From JBMNOU01 sp050943215 (GTDB lineage Bacteria > Bacillota > Clostridia > Christensenellales > SZUA-584): a DNA stretch of 27,702 nt. The stretch is from the NCBI GenBank assembly GCA_050943215.1, contig JBMNOU010000021.1:1-27702 (forward strand). The letters are read 5' to 3'. Made by a program: the position numbers and the translations under genes. Each line of letters starts with the position of its first letter. Within the stretch, counting starts at the first letter, position 1. Of this stretch, positions 1-7,956 are shown piece by piece. The notes under the pieces were generated by a model. That model made no database searches, was not told the DNA's origin, and saw only the letters and a program-made list of their open reading frames with translations.

Positions 1-1
1 G

Positions 2-79
2 AAAATATTCGCTTCTATTATTTTGGGATATGCAATTTTTTTCGCATTATTTTGCCATGACTTCGGACAAAATAAATAA
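2..79 (+). CDS. C-terminal end of a small membrane protein (partial)
   Basis: An open frame enters from the left edge and stops at TAA 77-79, giving 25 residues. The readable part is a hydrophobic stretch (IFASIILGYAIFFALF) followed by a short polar tail (CHDFGQNK), so it looks like the last membrane segment of a small membrane protein. Small DUF1146 (YwzB-like) proteins often lie just upstream of murA in Firmicutes, which would fit, but 25 residues cannot prove this. It ends 27 bases before murA on the same strand. It could also be a chance open frame. Confidence 0.4.
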   Translation, partial: KIFASIILGYAIFFALFCHDFGQNK

Positions 80-106
80 AAGAAACGCTTTGAGGTATCA
101 TAGTTG

Positions 107-1375
107 ATGGTTAACAAAAATGTATATAAAAAAGGCAAACATCTAAAAATTACAAACAGCGGCCCTCTTTGCGGCACGTGTGATGTCAGCACATCAAAAA
201 ATGCTGTGCTGCCTATATTAGCTGCTTCACTATTAACCCAGGAACCGGTTGTTATCCGTAAAATTCCCAAAATTGATGATGTTAACAACATGATCTCTTT
301 ATTAAAAACTTTTGGCGCTGAAGTAAAGTTTACTGACGATACCCTTACAATATGCACAAAAACAATATTGACCACATCACCGAATGAGCACATGGTAGGC
401 AAACTCCGGGCGTCTTTTTTATTTATGGGCCCGCTTTTGGCAAGAGAAGGCTGTGTTACTATGCCTTTGCCCGGAGGATGCAGGATCGGTTTAAGGCCGA
501 TCGACCTGCATATAAAAGGATTTAAGGCACTAGGGGCAAAAGCTATTACTGCTTACGGGCATGTCATAACATGGCGAAGTGAGCTTGTTGGAAATACTAT
601 TTATCTTGACTACCCTTCTGTGGGGGCGACTGAGAATGTTCTGATGGCGGCATGCCTGGCTAAAGGCATAACAACGATCGTGGGTGCCGCAGCAGAACCC
701 GAAGTCACCGATCTTATCAGGTTTTTGGTATCGATGGGCGCAAATATCAGCATGGGGGCAAACCGCATAACGATAGTCGGAACCCGAGAACTCAGCGGCA
801 CGGATTACACACCAATACCCGATAGAATCGAAGCGGGCACCTTAATGCTAGCTGCTGCCGTAACAGGTGGTGATGTTTGTCTGAACCGGGCAAATGTTGA
901 ACACTTAAAACCTGTCAGCTTAAAGCTTGTGGAAGCGGGAACCGAAATTTTCCCGTATCCTGAAGGGCTTCGGATTGTCGGCAAGGGTGTTCGACCGCTG
1001 GATATTGTATCGTCCCCATATCCTGGGTTTCCGACGGATATGCAGGCCCCGTTTATGGCGGCGTGCTGTGCTGCGAAGGGTATTAGCACTGTCAATGAAA
1101 CGGTATTTGAAAATAGGTTTCTTCATGTTGCCGAGCTAAAAAAAATGGGTGCCGACATCGAGGTTGCCGGAAATATCGCTGTCGTTACCGGTACAGGAAG
1201 GCTCAGCGGCGCAGAAGTATGCGCAACCGATCTGCGTGCGGGTGCGGCTTTGTGCATTGCTGGTCTAATTGCGCAGGAAGAGACAATCATTAATGATATC
1301 TATCACTTAGACAGAGGTTATGATGATTTGGAGGGTAAATTTAAAAAACTCGGCGCACGTATAGAGAGGATGTAA
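107..1375 (+). CDS. murA: UDP-N-acetylglucosamine 1-carboxyvinyltransferase MurA
   Basis: Transfers enolpyruvate from phosphoenolpyruvate to UDP-GlcNAc, the first committed step of peptidoglycan precursor synthesis in the cytoplasm. The EPSP-synthase-type fold is complete at about 422 residues, the normal family length. The active-site Lys-Asn pair is in TSKNAVLPIL (about residues 31-32). The catalytic, fosfomycin-target cysteine is in PGGCRIGLRPIDLHIKG (about residue 125), so the enzyme should be fosfomycin-sensitive in principle. The start is ambiguous: TTG 104 and ATG 107 are adjacent, and the ribosome binding site GAGGT at 92-96 serves either; I chose ATG. Its place directly before spoIID and spoIIQ matches B. 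subtilis murAA, which suggests this copy is the one linked to sporulating cells. Confidence 0.96.
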   Translation: MVNKNVYKKGKHLKITNSGPLCGTCDVSTSKNAVLPILAASLLTQEPVVIRKIPKIDDVNNMISLLKTFGAEVKFTDDTLTICTKTILTTSPNEHMVGKLRASFLFMGPLLAREGCVTMPLPGGCRIGLRPIDLHIKGFKALGAKAITAYGHVITWRSELVGNTIYLDYPSVGATENVLMAACLAKGITTIVGAAAEPEVTDLIRFLVSMGANISMGANRITIVGTRELSGTDYTPIPDRIEAGTLMLAAAVTGGDVCLNRANVEHLKPVSLKLVEAGTEIFPYPEGLRIVGKGVRPLDIVSSPYPGFPTDMQAPFMAACCAAKGISTVNETVFENRFLHVAELKKMGADIEVAGNIAVVTGTGRLSGAEVCATDLRAGAALCIAGLIAQEETIINDIYHLDRGYDDLEGKFKKLGARIERM

Positions 1376-1420
1376 TATTAGTGCTGTTGCTTAAATAAAC
1401 TGCATATTGGAGGTGTGCGC

Positions 1421-2401
1421 GTGAAAAGAAGAAGGCGGCAGTTGTCAATTGAAGGTATCATATTATTGATCATCATTGGTATTGTTTTGCTGGCTGTTAT
1501 TTACCCGGCAGGAATAGTACTAACTAAAAAACCCGAATCATCTTCTAAAATCGAAATTGATATTAACCATGCAGAATACGTTAATGTTTATCATGAAGGC
1601 CAGATCGAAAAAATGAAGCTGGAAGAATATCTGATCGGAGTCGTTGCAGCGGAAATGCCAGCCTCATATATGATTGAGGCGCTCAAAGCACAGGCAGTTG
1701 CTGCAAGAACGTATACGATTTATAAAAAAAACCAGGGTGGATGCTCCGTACATGCGGGTGCGGATATCTGCACGGACAGCTCGCATTGCCAGGCTTATAT
1801 GACTAGGGAAAAAATGGTATCGTTTTTGGGGGACGATGCCGGTATGTACCTTGAAAAGATACAATCAGCGGTTAAAGAAACCGAGGGTAAAAAGCTTTAT
1901 TATAACGGGGAAGAAATTCAGGTATTCTATCATGCCTGTTCAGGCGGTCAAACGGAAGACTGTGCCAATGTCTATACACAGTCTTTGCCATATCTAGTTG
2001 GCGTTAAGAGCAAGGGTGAAGAGGACTACTCAAACTTTTACGGAAAGATTGAGGTAAGTTTCGCAGATTTTGTCGCCGCTATGAAAGAATATTCTCCCAG
2101 TATCAATATAGACACGAATAATATAACTTTGATTATCGGTGAAATAAAGCGTTTTGATAGCGGCCGAGTTGAAAGTATAATAATAGGCAACGAGACATTT
2201 ACCGGCAGAGAGATCAGAAAAATATTTTCGCTTAATTCGACAAACTTCACTGTGGAAGTTTCCGATCATATTACGTTTCGCACGATTGGTTTCGGACACG
2301 GCGTAGGTATGAGTCAATCTGGAGCCAATGCCATGGCCAAGAACGGCGTAGGATATCACGAAATACTCGTTCATTACTTTACAGGTGTTACAATAGAATA
2401 A
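1421..2401 (+). CDS. spoIID: Stage II sporulation protein D (SpoIID), lytic transglycosylase
   Basis: SpoIID cleaves denuded glycan strands at the septum and, with SpoIIM and SpoIIP, drives engulfment of the forespore. The protein has a basic N-terminus, one membrane anchor (about residues 12-34) and an external SpoIID domain. The catalytic Glu is in the VAAEMP motif (about E78). The signatures HACSGGQTED (171-180) and GHGVGMSQSGANAMA (292-306) are present. His111, Cys117, His122 and Cys123 reproduce the His-Cys-His-Cys spacing that I recall for the zinc site of Clostridioides difficile SpoIID. GTG 1421 is preferred: GGAGGT ends at 1414, leaving 6 bases to it and none to the alternative GTG 1415. 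The gene lies 45 bases after murA. A mother-cell sigma-E promoter is expected, but I did not find a convincing one. Confidence 0.95.
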   Translation: MKRRRRQLSIEGIILLIIIGIVLLAVIYPAGIVLTKKPESSSKIEIDINHAEYVNVYHEGQIEKMKLEEYLIGVVAAEMPASYMIEALKAQAVAARTYTIYKKNQGGCSVHAGADICTDSSHCQAYMTREKMVSFLGDDAGMYLEKIQSAVKETEGKKLYYNGEEIQVFYHACSGGQTEDCANVYTQSLPYLVGVKSKGEEDYSNFYGKIEVSFADFVAAMKEYSPSINIDTNNITLIIGEIKRFDSGRVESIIIGNETFTGREIRKIFSLNSTNFTVEVSDHITFRTIGFGHGVGMSQSGANAMAKNGVGYHEILVHYFTGVTIE

Positions 2402-2462
2402 TAAAAAACTCTAATTTAATGTTTCATACCCCTATATTTTAAATACAAATTATCTCGTATCT

Positions 2463-2492
2463 GTATTATTTTGTTCGAAACAGGGAATTATT
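2463..2492 (+). promoter_or_regulatory. Possible forespore (sigma-F/G-like) promoter of spoIIQ
   Basis: GTATT at 2463-2467, a 15-base spacer and GGGAATTATT at 2483-2492 resemble the sigma-F pattern (GTATA, about 15 bases, GG-rich -10). In B. subtilis spoIIQ is under sigma-F. The match is imperfect, and the inferred start point would leave only about 15 bases of leader before the ribosome binding site GGAGGT (2500-2505). Confidence 0.35.
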
Positions 2493-2513
2493 ATAGCGTG
2501 GAGGTATGAAGCA

Positions 2514-3215
2514 ATGAATATTAAAGACAAGATTTTCAAAAAGATCAATAAACAAAGCTTAAAACTTTTTTTTCAGAGACAAGGATTATATGTGCTGATT
2601 TTTTTGTGTATTGTTGCAGCAGGTATTACGGCAATTGTAGCATGGCCGAGGGACAACACGGATGAGCAGCAGATAAGCGATTCGGGTACCGATGCAGCCG
2701 TGATTGAAGCACCGACACTGGAAGAGGAGCTGGCAGCAAACGCAACTCAGAGCCCGTCGCCCACGCCAACCGCAGAGCCAACCGGCACGCCGATTGCAGC
2801 ATCCAAGGGCAGCGGCAAAATAACGTTAAAGAAACCGGTGCAAGGACAGATTATAAACAAATTCTCTGGAGATGAGTTGGTATATTACGCTTCGTTAAAC
2901 ATATGGGAGACGCATAACGGCGTTGATATTAAAGGGGATAAAGGCGAATCTGTTGCAGCCGCGCTCTCGGGTACGGTATCTGAGGCTTATTCAAATGAAG
3001 CTGACGGGGGCGTTGTTGTCATTAACCATTCCGATACGGCAAAGACAGTCTATGTTGGCCTTGGTGATATCACCGTTAAAAAAGATGACAAAGTAAATTC
3101 CGGGCAGAAGATAGGAGAAATCGGAGAGTTACCTAAAGAACTTGACCTCGGATATCATGTGCATTTTGAATATATCGTAAACAATCAGTGGAAAGATCCG
3201 TCTAAGTACTTCTAA
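2514..3215 (+). CDS. spoIIQ: SpoIIQ-like M23 (LytM-fold) sporulation protein
   Basis: SpoIIQ sits in the forespore membrane and pairs with SpoIIIAH across the intermembrane space to form the engulfment ratchet and feeding-tube channel. This 233-residue protein has a cytoplasmic N-terminus, one membrane segment (about 25-43), a Pro/Thr/Ser linker (about 78-93) and a C-terminal M23 domain (about 103-233). The zinc ligands of active M23 enzymes are present: His134 and Asp138 in HNGVDI, and His215 and His217 in YHVHFE. This resembles clostridial SpoIIQ, whereas B. subtilis SpoIIQ has lost a ligand. The central catalytic His of the usual Y-x-H-L motif appears replaced by Gly (VYVGLG, about 179-184), so hydrolytic activity is uncertain. 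The start has a good GGAGGT at 8 bases. Identification rests on domain plus position after murA-spoIID. Confidence 0.85.
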   Translation: MNIKDKIFKKINKQSLKLFFQRQGLYVLIFLCIVAAGITAIVAWPRDNTDEQQISDSGTDAAVIEAPTLEEELAANATQSPSPTPTAEPTGTPIAASKGSGKITLKKPVQGQIINKFSGDELVYYASLNIWETHNGVDIKGDKGESVAAALSGTVSEAYSNEADGGVVVINHSDTAKTVYVGLGDITVKKDDKVNSGQKIGEIGELPKELDLGYHVHFEYIVNNQWKDPSKYF

Positions 3216-3241
3216 AATATAAAATCGGTAAGGGGATAATA

Positions 3242-3272
3242 AACAAACAGGGGCTGTTGACTCCTGTTTGTT
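3242..3272. terminator. Hairpin between convergent spoIIQ and zinc-ribbon genes
   Basis: A perfect 10-bp inverted repeat, AACAAACAGG (3242-3251) and CCTGTTTGTT (3263-3272), has an 11-base loop. It sits where the + strand spoIIQ transcript and the - strand gene end meet, and overlaps that gene's stop codon. The downstream U-tracts are weak on both strands, so it may be an imperfect bidirectional terminator. Confidence 0.5.
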
Positions 3273-3768
3273 ATTGCCTAATTAGCGTGTCTGCCGGCTG
3301 CTCAAAAATTGAGCTATAATCTTCGGTTGATTCGGGTTTTGTCGTCCGTATCGGCGTAGGCGTTTCTGTCGGGCTTGATGTCGTTAAAACGGCGGCTGAC
3401 ACAGTGACGACTGGTGCCTCGGCCGAGATATCTTTGCCCGGCTGAGTAAGCATCAATATGCAAAAGATAATGAACCCGGCTACGATGACAGATCCGGCGG
3501 CAATAACGCCAGCAGCCAGCCATTTTCTGCTTCGCTGCTTTTGATATCCGTAATCTTCGTCATAACTGTCTAAATCTTTGTCATACTTGTTATCTGAATG
3601 GTCATGGTATTTATCGATTCCGACAATTTTTTTGTATGCCGGTATATCGATTGTGATACTTGATATTGCTGTATCGTTTGTATCTCTAGCAGTTCCTAGA
3701 ACCGTACCGCATCTTTTGCACACGATTGCACCGTCTTTATTAAATAATCTGCATTGGTCGCAAATCAT
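3271..3768 (-). CDS. Small zinc-ribbon membrane protein with Thr/Pro-rich tail
   Basis: The function is unknown. The 165-residue protein starts with a zinc-ribbon knuckle pair (Cys3-x2-Cys6 and Cys17-x2-Cys20). A charged, Asp/Tyr-rich cytoplasmic stretch (about 50-82) follows, then a single membrane helix (about 83-107) and an external tail rich in Thr, Ser and Pro (about 120-158). The design resembles other Firmicutes proteins with a zinc-ribbon head, one membrane segment and a low-complexity outer part, but no outer domain can be recognised. It begins 38 bases after serS, with GGAGG just before the ATG, and is probably cotranscribed with serS. Cysteine spacing, strong ribosome binding site and coherent layout make it a real gene. 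Confidence 0.75.
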   Translation of the reverse strand: MICDQCRLFNKDGAIVCKRCGTVLGTARDTNDTAISSITIDIPAYKKIVGIDKYHDHSDNKYDKDLDSYDEDYGYQKQRSRKWLAAGVIAAGSVIVAGFIIFCILMLTQPGKDISAEAPVVTVSAAVLTTSSPTETPTPIRTTKPESTEDYSSIFEQPADTLIRQ

Positions 3769-3806
3769 ACATTCCTCCGGAATATAGATAATATCAAAAA
3801 TATTTT

Positions 3807-5069
3807 TTATCGAATAATATTCGTTTTCATGTACTCGCGCAATACGGTGGGTACATCGACACTGCCGTCCGGATTCTGATAGTTTTCGAGAATGGCCGCG
3901 ACGGTACGTCCAACAGCCAGGCCGCTTCCATTCAGCGTGTGAACGTATTCGAGTTTTTTATCACCGTTTCTTCGGTATTTAATATTTGCCCGCCGCGCTT
4001 GAAAATCAAGGAAGTTAGAGCAAGAGGATATCTCCACATAACGGCTGTAGCTTGGCATCCATACCTCAAGGTCATATGTTTTTGCTGAAGAGAAACCAAG
4101 ATCTCCAGTACAGAGTTTGACAACGCGGTAGGGAAGTTCCAGCTTTTTGAGAATTCTTTCGGCATCTTCGATTAGGCTTATAAGCTCGGCTTCGGAATCT
4201 TCAGGACACGTAAACTTAACGAGCTCGACCTTGTTGAATTGGTGCTGACGTATAAGGCCGCGTGTGTCTCTTCCTGCGCTTCCCGCTTCTGCCCGAAAGC
4301 ATGCACTGTATGCTGCATGATATACGGGAAGATCGCTGATGACGCTGTCACGGTACATATTTGTCACAGGCACTTCTGCTGTGGGCACAAGGAAATAGTC
4401 AGTATTATTGATGCTGAACGCATCTTCTTCGAATTTGGGCAGTTGGCCTGTTCCCTGCATTGATGAGCGGTGAACCATAAACGGAGGAAAAACTTCGGTA
4501 TAGCGGCCGCTAAGCGTATGTGTGTCGAGCATGAAGCTGATTAGTGCGCGCTCTAGGCGGCTTCCCAAGCCTTTGTAGAACGTAAACCTCGTACCCGTTA
4601 CCTTTGCCGCGGTCTCAAAATCGAGAATTCCAAGCGCGGTACCGATGTCCCAATGCGCCAGAGGGGTAAACGCAAACGATCTTGGTTCTCCCCATTTTTT
4701 AATTTCCTGATTGTCCTCCTCGTTTGCGCCTGAAGGGACATCATCAAGCGGTATATTAGGTGTTGATAACAGTATATCCGTTATTTCACCATCAATGATC
4801 GCGAGATCCGTATCAATGGCTTTTATTTCATCGGCCACCTGTTTCATTTCTAGTAAAAGCGGCTCTGTGTCATATCCAGATTTTTTCATTGCGGGTATCT
4901 TTTTGGAAACATCGTTGCGCCGCGCTTTTAATGTCTCTGTCTTGACAATGAGGCTTCTTCTTTTTTCATCAAGCGCCAGTATCTTTTCAACAACGCCTGT
5001 AACGCCCCGCTTGTGAAGGCCGCTGCTAACTTCTTCAGGATGGCTGCGAATTCTCTTTATATCCAGCAT
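3807..5069 (-). CDS. serS: Seryl-tRNA synthetase
   Basis: Attaches serine to tRNA-Ser (and tRNA-Sec where present) in the cytoplasm. At 420 residues it is the usual bacterial length. The N-terminal part (about 1-105) is the long coiled-coil arm that grips the tRNA extra arm. The class II catalytic core follows, with the serine-binding TAE (230-232), motif 2 around FRAEAGSAGRDTRGL (258-272) and motif 3 GSGLAVGRT (381-389) carrying the ATP-binding Arg. The start is ATG 5069 with GAGGT a few bases upstream. It has its own promoter at 5101-5129 and a leader of about 25 bases, so no T-box fits before it. The zinc-ribbon gene follows at 38 bases. Confidence 0.97.
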   Translation of the reverse strand: MLDIKRIRSHPEEVSSGLHKRGVTGVVEKILALDEKRRSLIVKTETLKARRNDVSKKIPAMKKSGYDTEPLLLEMKQVADEIKAIDTDLAIIDGEITDILLSTPNIPLDDVPSGANEEDNQEIKKWGEPRSFAFTPLAHWDIGTALGILDFETAAKVTGTRFTFYKGLGSRLERALISFMLDTHTLSGRYTEVFPPFMVHRSSMQGTGQLPKFEEDAFSINNTDYFLVPTAEVPVTNMYRDSVISDLPVYHAAYSACFRAEAGSAGRDTRGLIRQHQFNKVELVKFTCPEDSEAELISLIEDAERILKKLELPYRVVKLCTGDLGFSSAKTYDLEVWMPSYSRYVEISSCSNFLDFQARRANIKYRRNGDKKLEYVHTLNGSGLAVGRTVAAILENYQNPDGSVDVPTVLREYMKTNIIR

Positions 5070-5100
5070 ATCTACCTCTGTTCATATAATTTTAACTACT

Positions 5101-5129
5101 ATTATCGCACAAATGTATTTGATGGACAA
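5101..5129 (-). promoter_or_regulatory. Sigma-A-type promoter of serS
   Basis: On the - strand, TTGTCC (5129-5124), a 17-base spacer and GATAAT (5106-5101) give a good housekeeping promoter. Transcription would begin near 5094, about 25 bases before the serS ATG. Confidence 0.5.
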
Positions 5130-5166
5130 TATTAATGCCACACTTTTTACCATTTATACGTTATGT

Positions 5167-5188
5167 AAAAAGGGCAGCTATTCTGCCC
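5167..5188 (-). terminator. Rho-independent terminator of argS
   Basis: On the - strand GGGCAG (5188-5183), a 5-base loop and CTGCCC (5177-5172) are followed directly by five T (5171-5167). It lies 20 bases past the argS stop codon and separates argS from serS. Confidence 0.85.
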
Positions 5189-5208
5189 GCTTGAATGCTT
5201 TGTGATTT

Positions 5209-6906
5209 CTACATTCTTTCCGGCGCACCCACCCCGATCAGCGAAAGCCCGGTTTTAATCACCGTTTTAACACAATGCGCCATTAGCAGCCTTGCCGCTG
5301 TTTTCGGTGTGTTCTGTGTAATAATCCTATGCTCATAATAAAATTTATTCATCGCTTTTGCAAGCTCTACCGCATGCTTTGTGATGATAAACGGCTCGTT
5401 TTTCTCGCATGCCTTAAGTATTGTATCCGGAAAAGAATGTAATAGCTTTGCAACAGCGAACGCCTCTTTGTTATCGAGCGCGGAATAATCCATGTTTTCG
5501 GAGGTATAATCAAAATCTGCCCGGCGCAGCAGGCTCGCACATCGGGCATACGTATACTGTACGTAAGGTCCCGTTTCACCGTCGAAATTAAGCACCCGAT
5601 CAAACGAAAACGTAATGTCCTTAATCCGCGCGGAGGACAGCGTGTCAAAAACAACGGCCCCAATGCCCACCGTCTTTGCAACGTCTTCTTTGTTTTCAAG
5701 ATCGGGTGATTTCTGCTGAATAATCGCAAGCGTTTTTTCAACGGCTTTGTCGAGCACATCCTGCAGAAAGACCACTTTGCCTTTCCGTGTGGATAGCGTG
5801 CCGCCTTCCAGAGAAACCATACCGAACGCAACATGTTCCAGATCTTTTGCCCATTCATGGCCCATTAGCTCGATAACTTTGAACCATTGTTTAAAATGCA
5901 GGTTTTGCTGATATGCGACCACATAAAGGCATTTATAAAAATCGTATGTCTTTTTTCTATAAAACGCGGCCGCTAAATCTCTTGTGGCATATAGTGTTGC
6001 CCCATCGGATTTGAGGATAATACATGGCGGCAGGTCAAACATATCCAGTTTAACGATATACGCACCGTCGGAAAGTTCAAGAAGGTTTTTTTCAGCCAGT
6101 TCGTCGATTACGGGCTGCATCTTGTCGTTATAAAAACTCTCGCCGGCATAACTGTCAAACGTTACCCCCAGCATGTCGTATATCACGCTGACCTCTTTTA
6201 AAGTCATCTCTTTGAACCAATTAAAGATGCTGAGCGCTTCCTCATCGCCGTCCTCAATTTTTTTAAACCATAAGCGCCCTTGCTCGTTGAGGCTGTCGTC
6301 CTCTTCAGCTTCCTCATGGAATCGGACATACAAATCAAGCATCGCGGAAATTGAATTTTTTTCTATGTCCTCTTTTTCCCCCCATTTTTTATAGGCTGTT
6401 ATCAGCTTTCCAAACTGTGTGCCCCAATCGCCAAGATGATTGATACCCACCGGGTTATAGCCTAAAAACTTATAGATCTTATAAAGAGAACTGCCGATAA
6501 CCGTCGTTGAGAGATGACCGATATGAAACGGTTTTGCGATATTAATGGATGAATAGTCGATGCAGACCGTGCGGCCGCCTCCCAGATCACTGCTGCCGAA
6601 TGTGCTGCCTTGATTGTGCACATCATTAAGGATATCGCTTATAAACTGCTGTTTGTTAAGAAAAAAGTTGATATAAGCGCCCATGACTTGTTTTTCCGAG
6701 ATAAATTGAGGCGACTTTATTTTTTCGCAAATATCCGCGGCAATGGCTGCCGGCGCTTTTTTTAAACGCTTTGCCAGGCGAAAACAGGGTAATGCGTAAT
6801 CTCCCAATTCCGGATCGGCGGGGATCTCAATCAAAGGCAGAATATCCTCTGCCAAAATATCCGCGGCATCCGCAGCCGCTGCAGCCAGCTCTTTTTTGTA
6901 GTCCAT
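5209..6906 (-). CDS. argS: Arginyl-tRNA synthetase
   Basis: Attaches arginine to tRNA-Arg. The protein is 565 residues, typical for the bacterial enzyme. The N-terminal Add-1 domain (about 1-105) recognises the tRNA D-loop. The class I core carries the HIGH signature within NIAKPFHIGH (122-131). The KMSKS position is STRKGK (372-377), the usual ArgS variant. The C-terminal helical DALR anticodon-binding domain runs from about 430 and ends in the typical GAPERM. The start is ATG 6906, with a modest GAAAGG site 8 bases upstream. It is transcribed alone: promoter at 6940-6968, terminator at 5167-5188. No T-box leader can fit between promoter and start. Confidence 0.97.
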   Translation of the reverse strand: MDYKKELAAAAADAADILAEDILPLIEIPADPELGDYALPCFRLAKRLKKAPAAIAADICEKIKSPQFISEKQVMGAYINFFLNKQQFISDILNDVHNQGSTFGSSDLGGGRTVCIDYSSINIAKPFHIGHLSTTVIGSSLYKIYKFLGYNPVGINHLGDWGTQFGKLITAYKKWGEKEDIEKNSISAMLDLYVRFHEEAEEDDSLNEQGRLWFKKIEDGDEEALSIFNWFKEMTLKEVSVIYDMLGVTFDSYAGESFYNDKMQPVIDELAEKNLLELSDGAYIVKLDMFDLPPCIILKSDGATLYATRDLAAAFYRKKTYDFYKCLYVVAYQQNLHFKQWFKVIELMGHEWAKDLEHVAFGMVSLEGGTLSTRKGKVVFLQDVLDKAVEKTLAIIQQKSPDLENKEDVAKTVGIGAVVFDTLSSARIKDITFSFDRVLNFDGETGPYVQYTYARCASLLRRADFDYTSENMDYSALDNKEAFAVAKLLHSFPDTILKACEKNEPFIITKHAVELAKAMNKFYYEHRIITQNTPKTAARLLMAHCVKTVIKTGLSLIGVGAPERM

Positions 6907-6939
6907 TTATTATGCCTTTCGTAACGATTATCATTAGAA

Positions 6940-6968
6940 AATATACCACACGTTAGATTGTTTATCAA
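6940..6968 (-). promoter_or_regulatory. Sigma-A promoter of argS
   Basis: On the - strand TTGATA (6968-6963), a 17-base spacer and TATATT (6945-6940) each differ by one base from the consensus hexamers. It lies just after the upstream operon's terminator, so argS has its own transcript with a leader of about 25-30 bases. Confidence 0.65.
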
Positions 6969-6980
6969 CTTTTGCGCAAA

Positions 6981-7010
6981 ATAAAAATCCGCCTGTGAGA
7001 CAAGCGGATT
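6981..7010 (-). terminator. Rho-independent terminator of the BMP-type ABC importer operon
   Basis: Arms at 7010-7000 and 6996-6986 (read on the - strand) pair over 11 bp with one mismatch and a 3-base loop, followed by a T-rich run (TTTTTAT, 6987-6981). It lies 14 bases after the stop codon of the last permease gene. Confidence 0.8.
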
Positions 7011-7023
7011 AAAAAATGGATCT

Positions 7024-7956
7024 TTAACGTTCTTCTCTGAAATACGCGTTGCCAAGGTTTCCCGGAGGCGGGTTTTTACGTGATTTTCTAATGGATATGA
7101 AAATCAGCACGATAATGGTAACGAAATATGGTAGCATGTCTACAAATTGAGTTGGTATATTGACGCCCAGCTTCTGAAATTGAAACCCGATAATCTTAAG
7201 CCCGCCAAATACATATGCGCCAATGATCGCGCGCATCGGGTTCCATACCGCGAAAATGACCAGTGCGACGGCAATCCAGCCCATACCGCCTGTAATTCCC
7301 GGCTGCCAGGTGGGGCTGTAATAGATCGACAGATAGGCTCCCGCAATACCCGAAAGCATGCCGCCAACGCATATATGCGCGTACTTATTAGCATTGACGC
7401 TGATGCCGGACGCGTCGGCCGATGCCGGGTTTTCTCCGACGGCTCTTGCTCGTAGCCCTCCGGATGTATTGTATAAATATAACCACATGAGAACCGCAAT
7501 GGCGTAACCGAAATAGACGAGTATGCTCTGACTAAAAAATGCACCCAGAATGGGAATATCGCCAAGAACGGGTATTCTGAGTGGCATGTATACGGCAGTT
7601 ACCGCGGTAGACAGCGTTGTGCCTGTAAGCGATTTTCCGATGAAATCCGCTACTCCCGATCCGAATATCGTCAGAGACAAACCTGTCACGACCTGATTGG
7701 CCCGAAGCGAAACCGTTAGAAAAGCGTAAATCAATGCGCCCGCACCGCCTGCGGCCATGCCTGCCAGCAATGCGAAAATCGGGTTTGCTGATGCCATACC
7801 GGCGACAAACGAAAAGGACGCGCCAAGGAGCATCATACCTTCAACACCAAGGTTAAGATTGCCGACTTTCTCAGTTAGTATTTCGCCCAGCGTAGCAAAC
7901 AGCAGCGGTGTACCCGAAGCGATGGTGGCAATCAGAAAAGCTGTGATATCGTTCAT
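7024..7956 (-). CDS. BMP-type nucleoside ABC transporter, permease subunit 2
   Basis: One of two membrane subunits of an ABC importer (BPD_transp_2 family; NupQ/YufQ-like in B. subtilis, where the system imports guanosine). The 310 residues contain about eight to ten hydrophobic segments. The segment EKVGNLNLGVEGMMLLGA (about 28-45) is the family signature seen in the second permease of these systems. Its ATG overlaps the stop of the preceding permease as ATGA (7953-7956), so translation is coupled. It is the last gene of the operon; the terminator follows 14 bases on. Substrate prediction (purine nucleoside or related) comes from the family, not from residues I can verify. Confidence 0.9.
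   Translation of the reverse strand: MNDITAFLIATIASGTPLLFATLGEILTEKVGNLNLGVEGMMLLGASFSFVAGMASANPIFALLAGMAAGGAGALIYAFLTVSLRANQVVTGLSLTIFGSGVADFIGKSLTGTTLSTAVTAVYMPLRIPVLGDIPILGAFFSQSILVYFGYAIAVLMWLYLYNTSGGLRARAVGENPASADASGISVNANKYAHICVGGMLSGIAGAYLSIYYSPTWQPGITGGMGWIAVALVIFAVWNPMRAIIGAYVFGGLKIIGFQFQKLGVNIPTQFVDMLPYFVTIIVLIFISIRKSRKNPPPGNLGNAYFREER

Noticed and set aside
5070..5130. T-box leader before serS or argS
   Set aside because: Both genes have promoters within about 60 bases of their starts, leaving no room for a T-box, and no T-box core sequence is visible.
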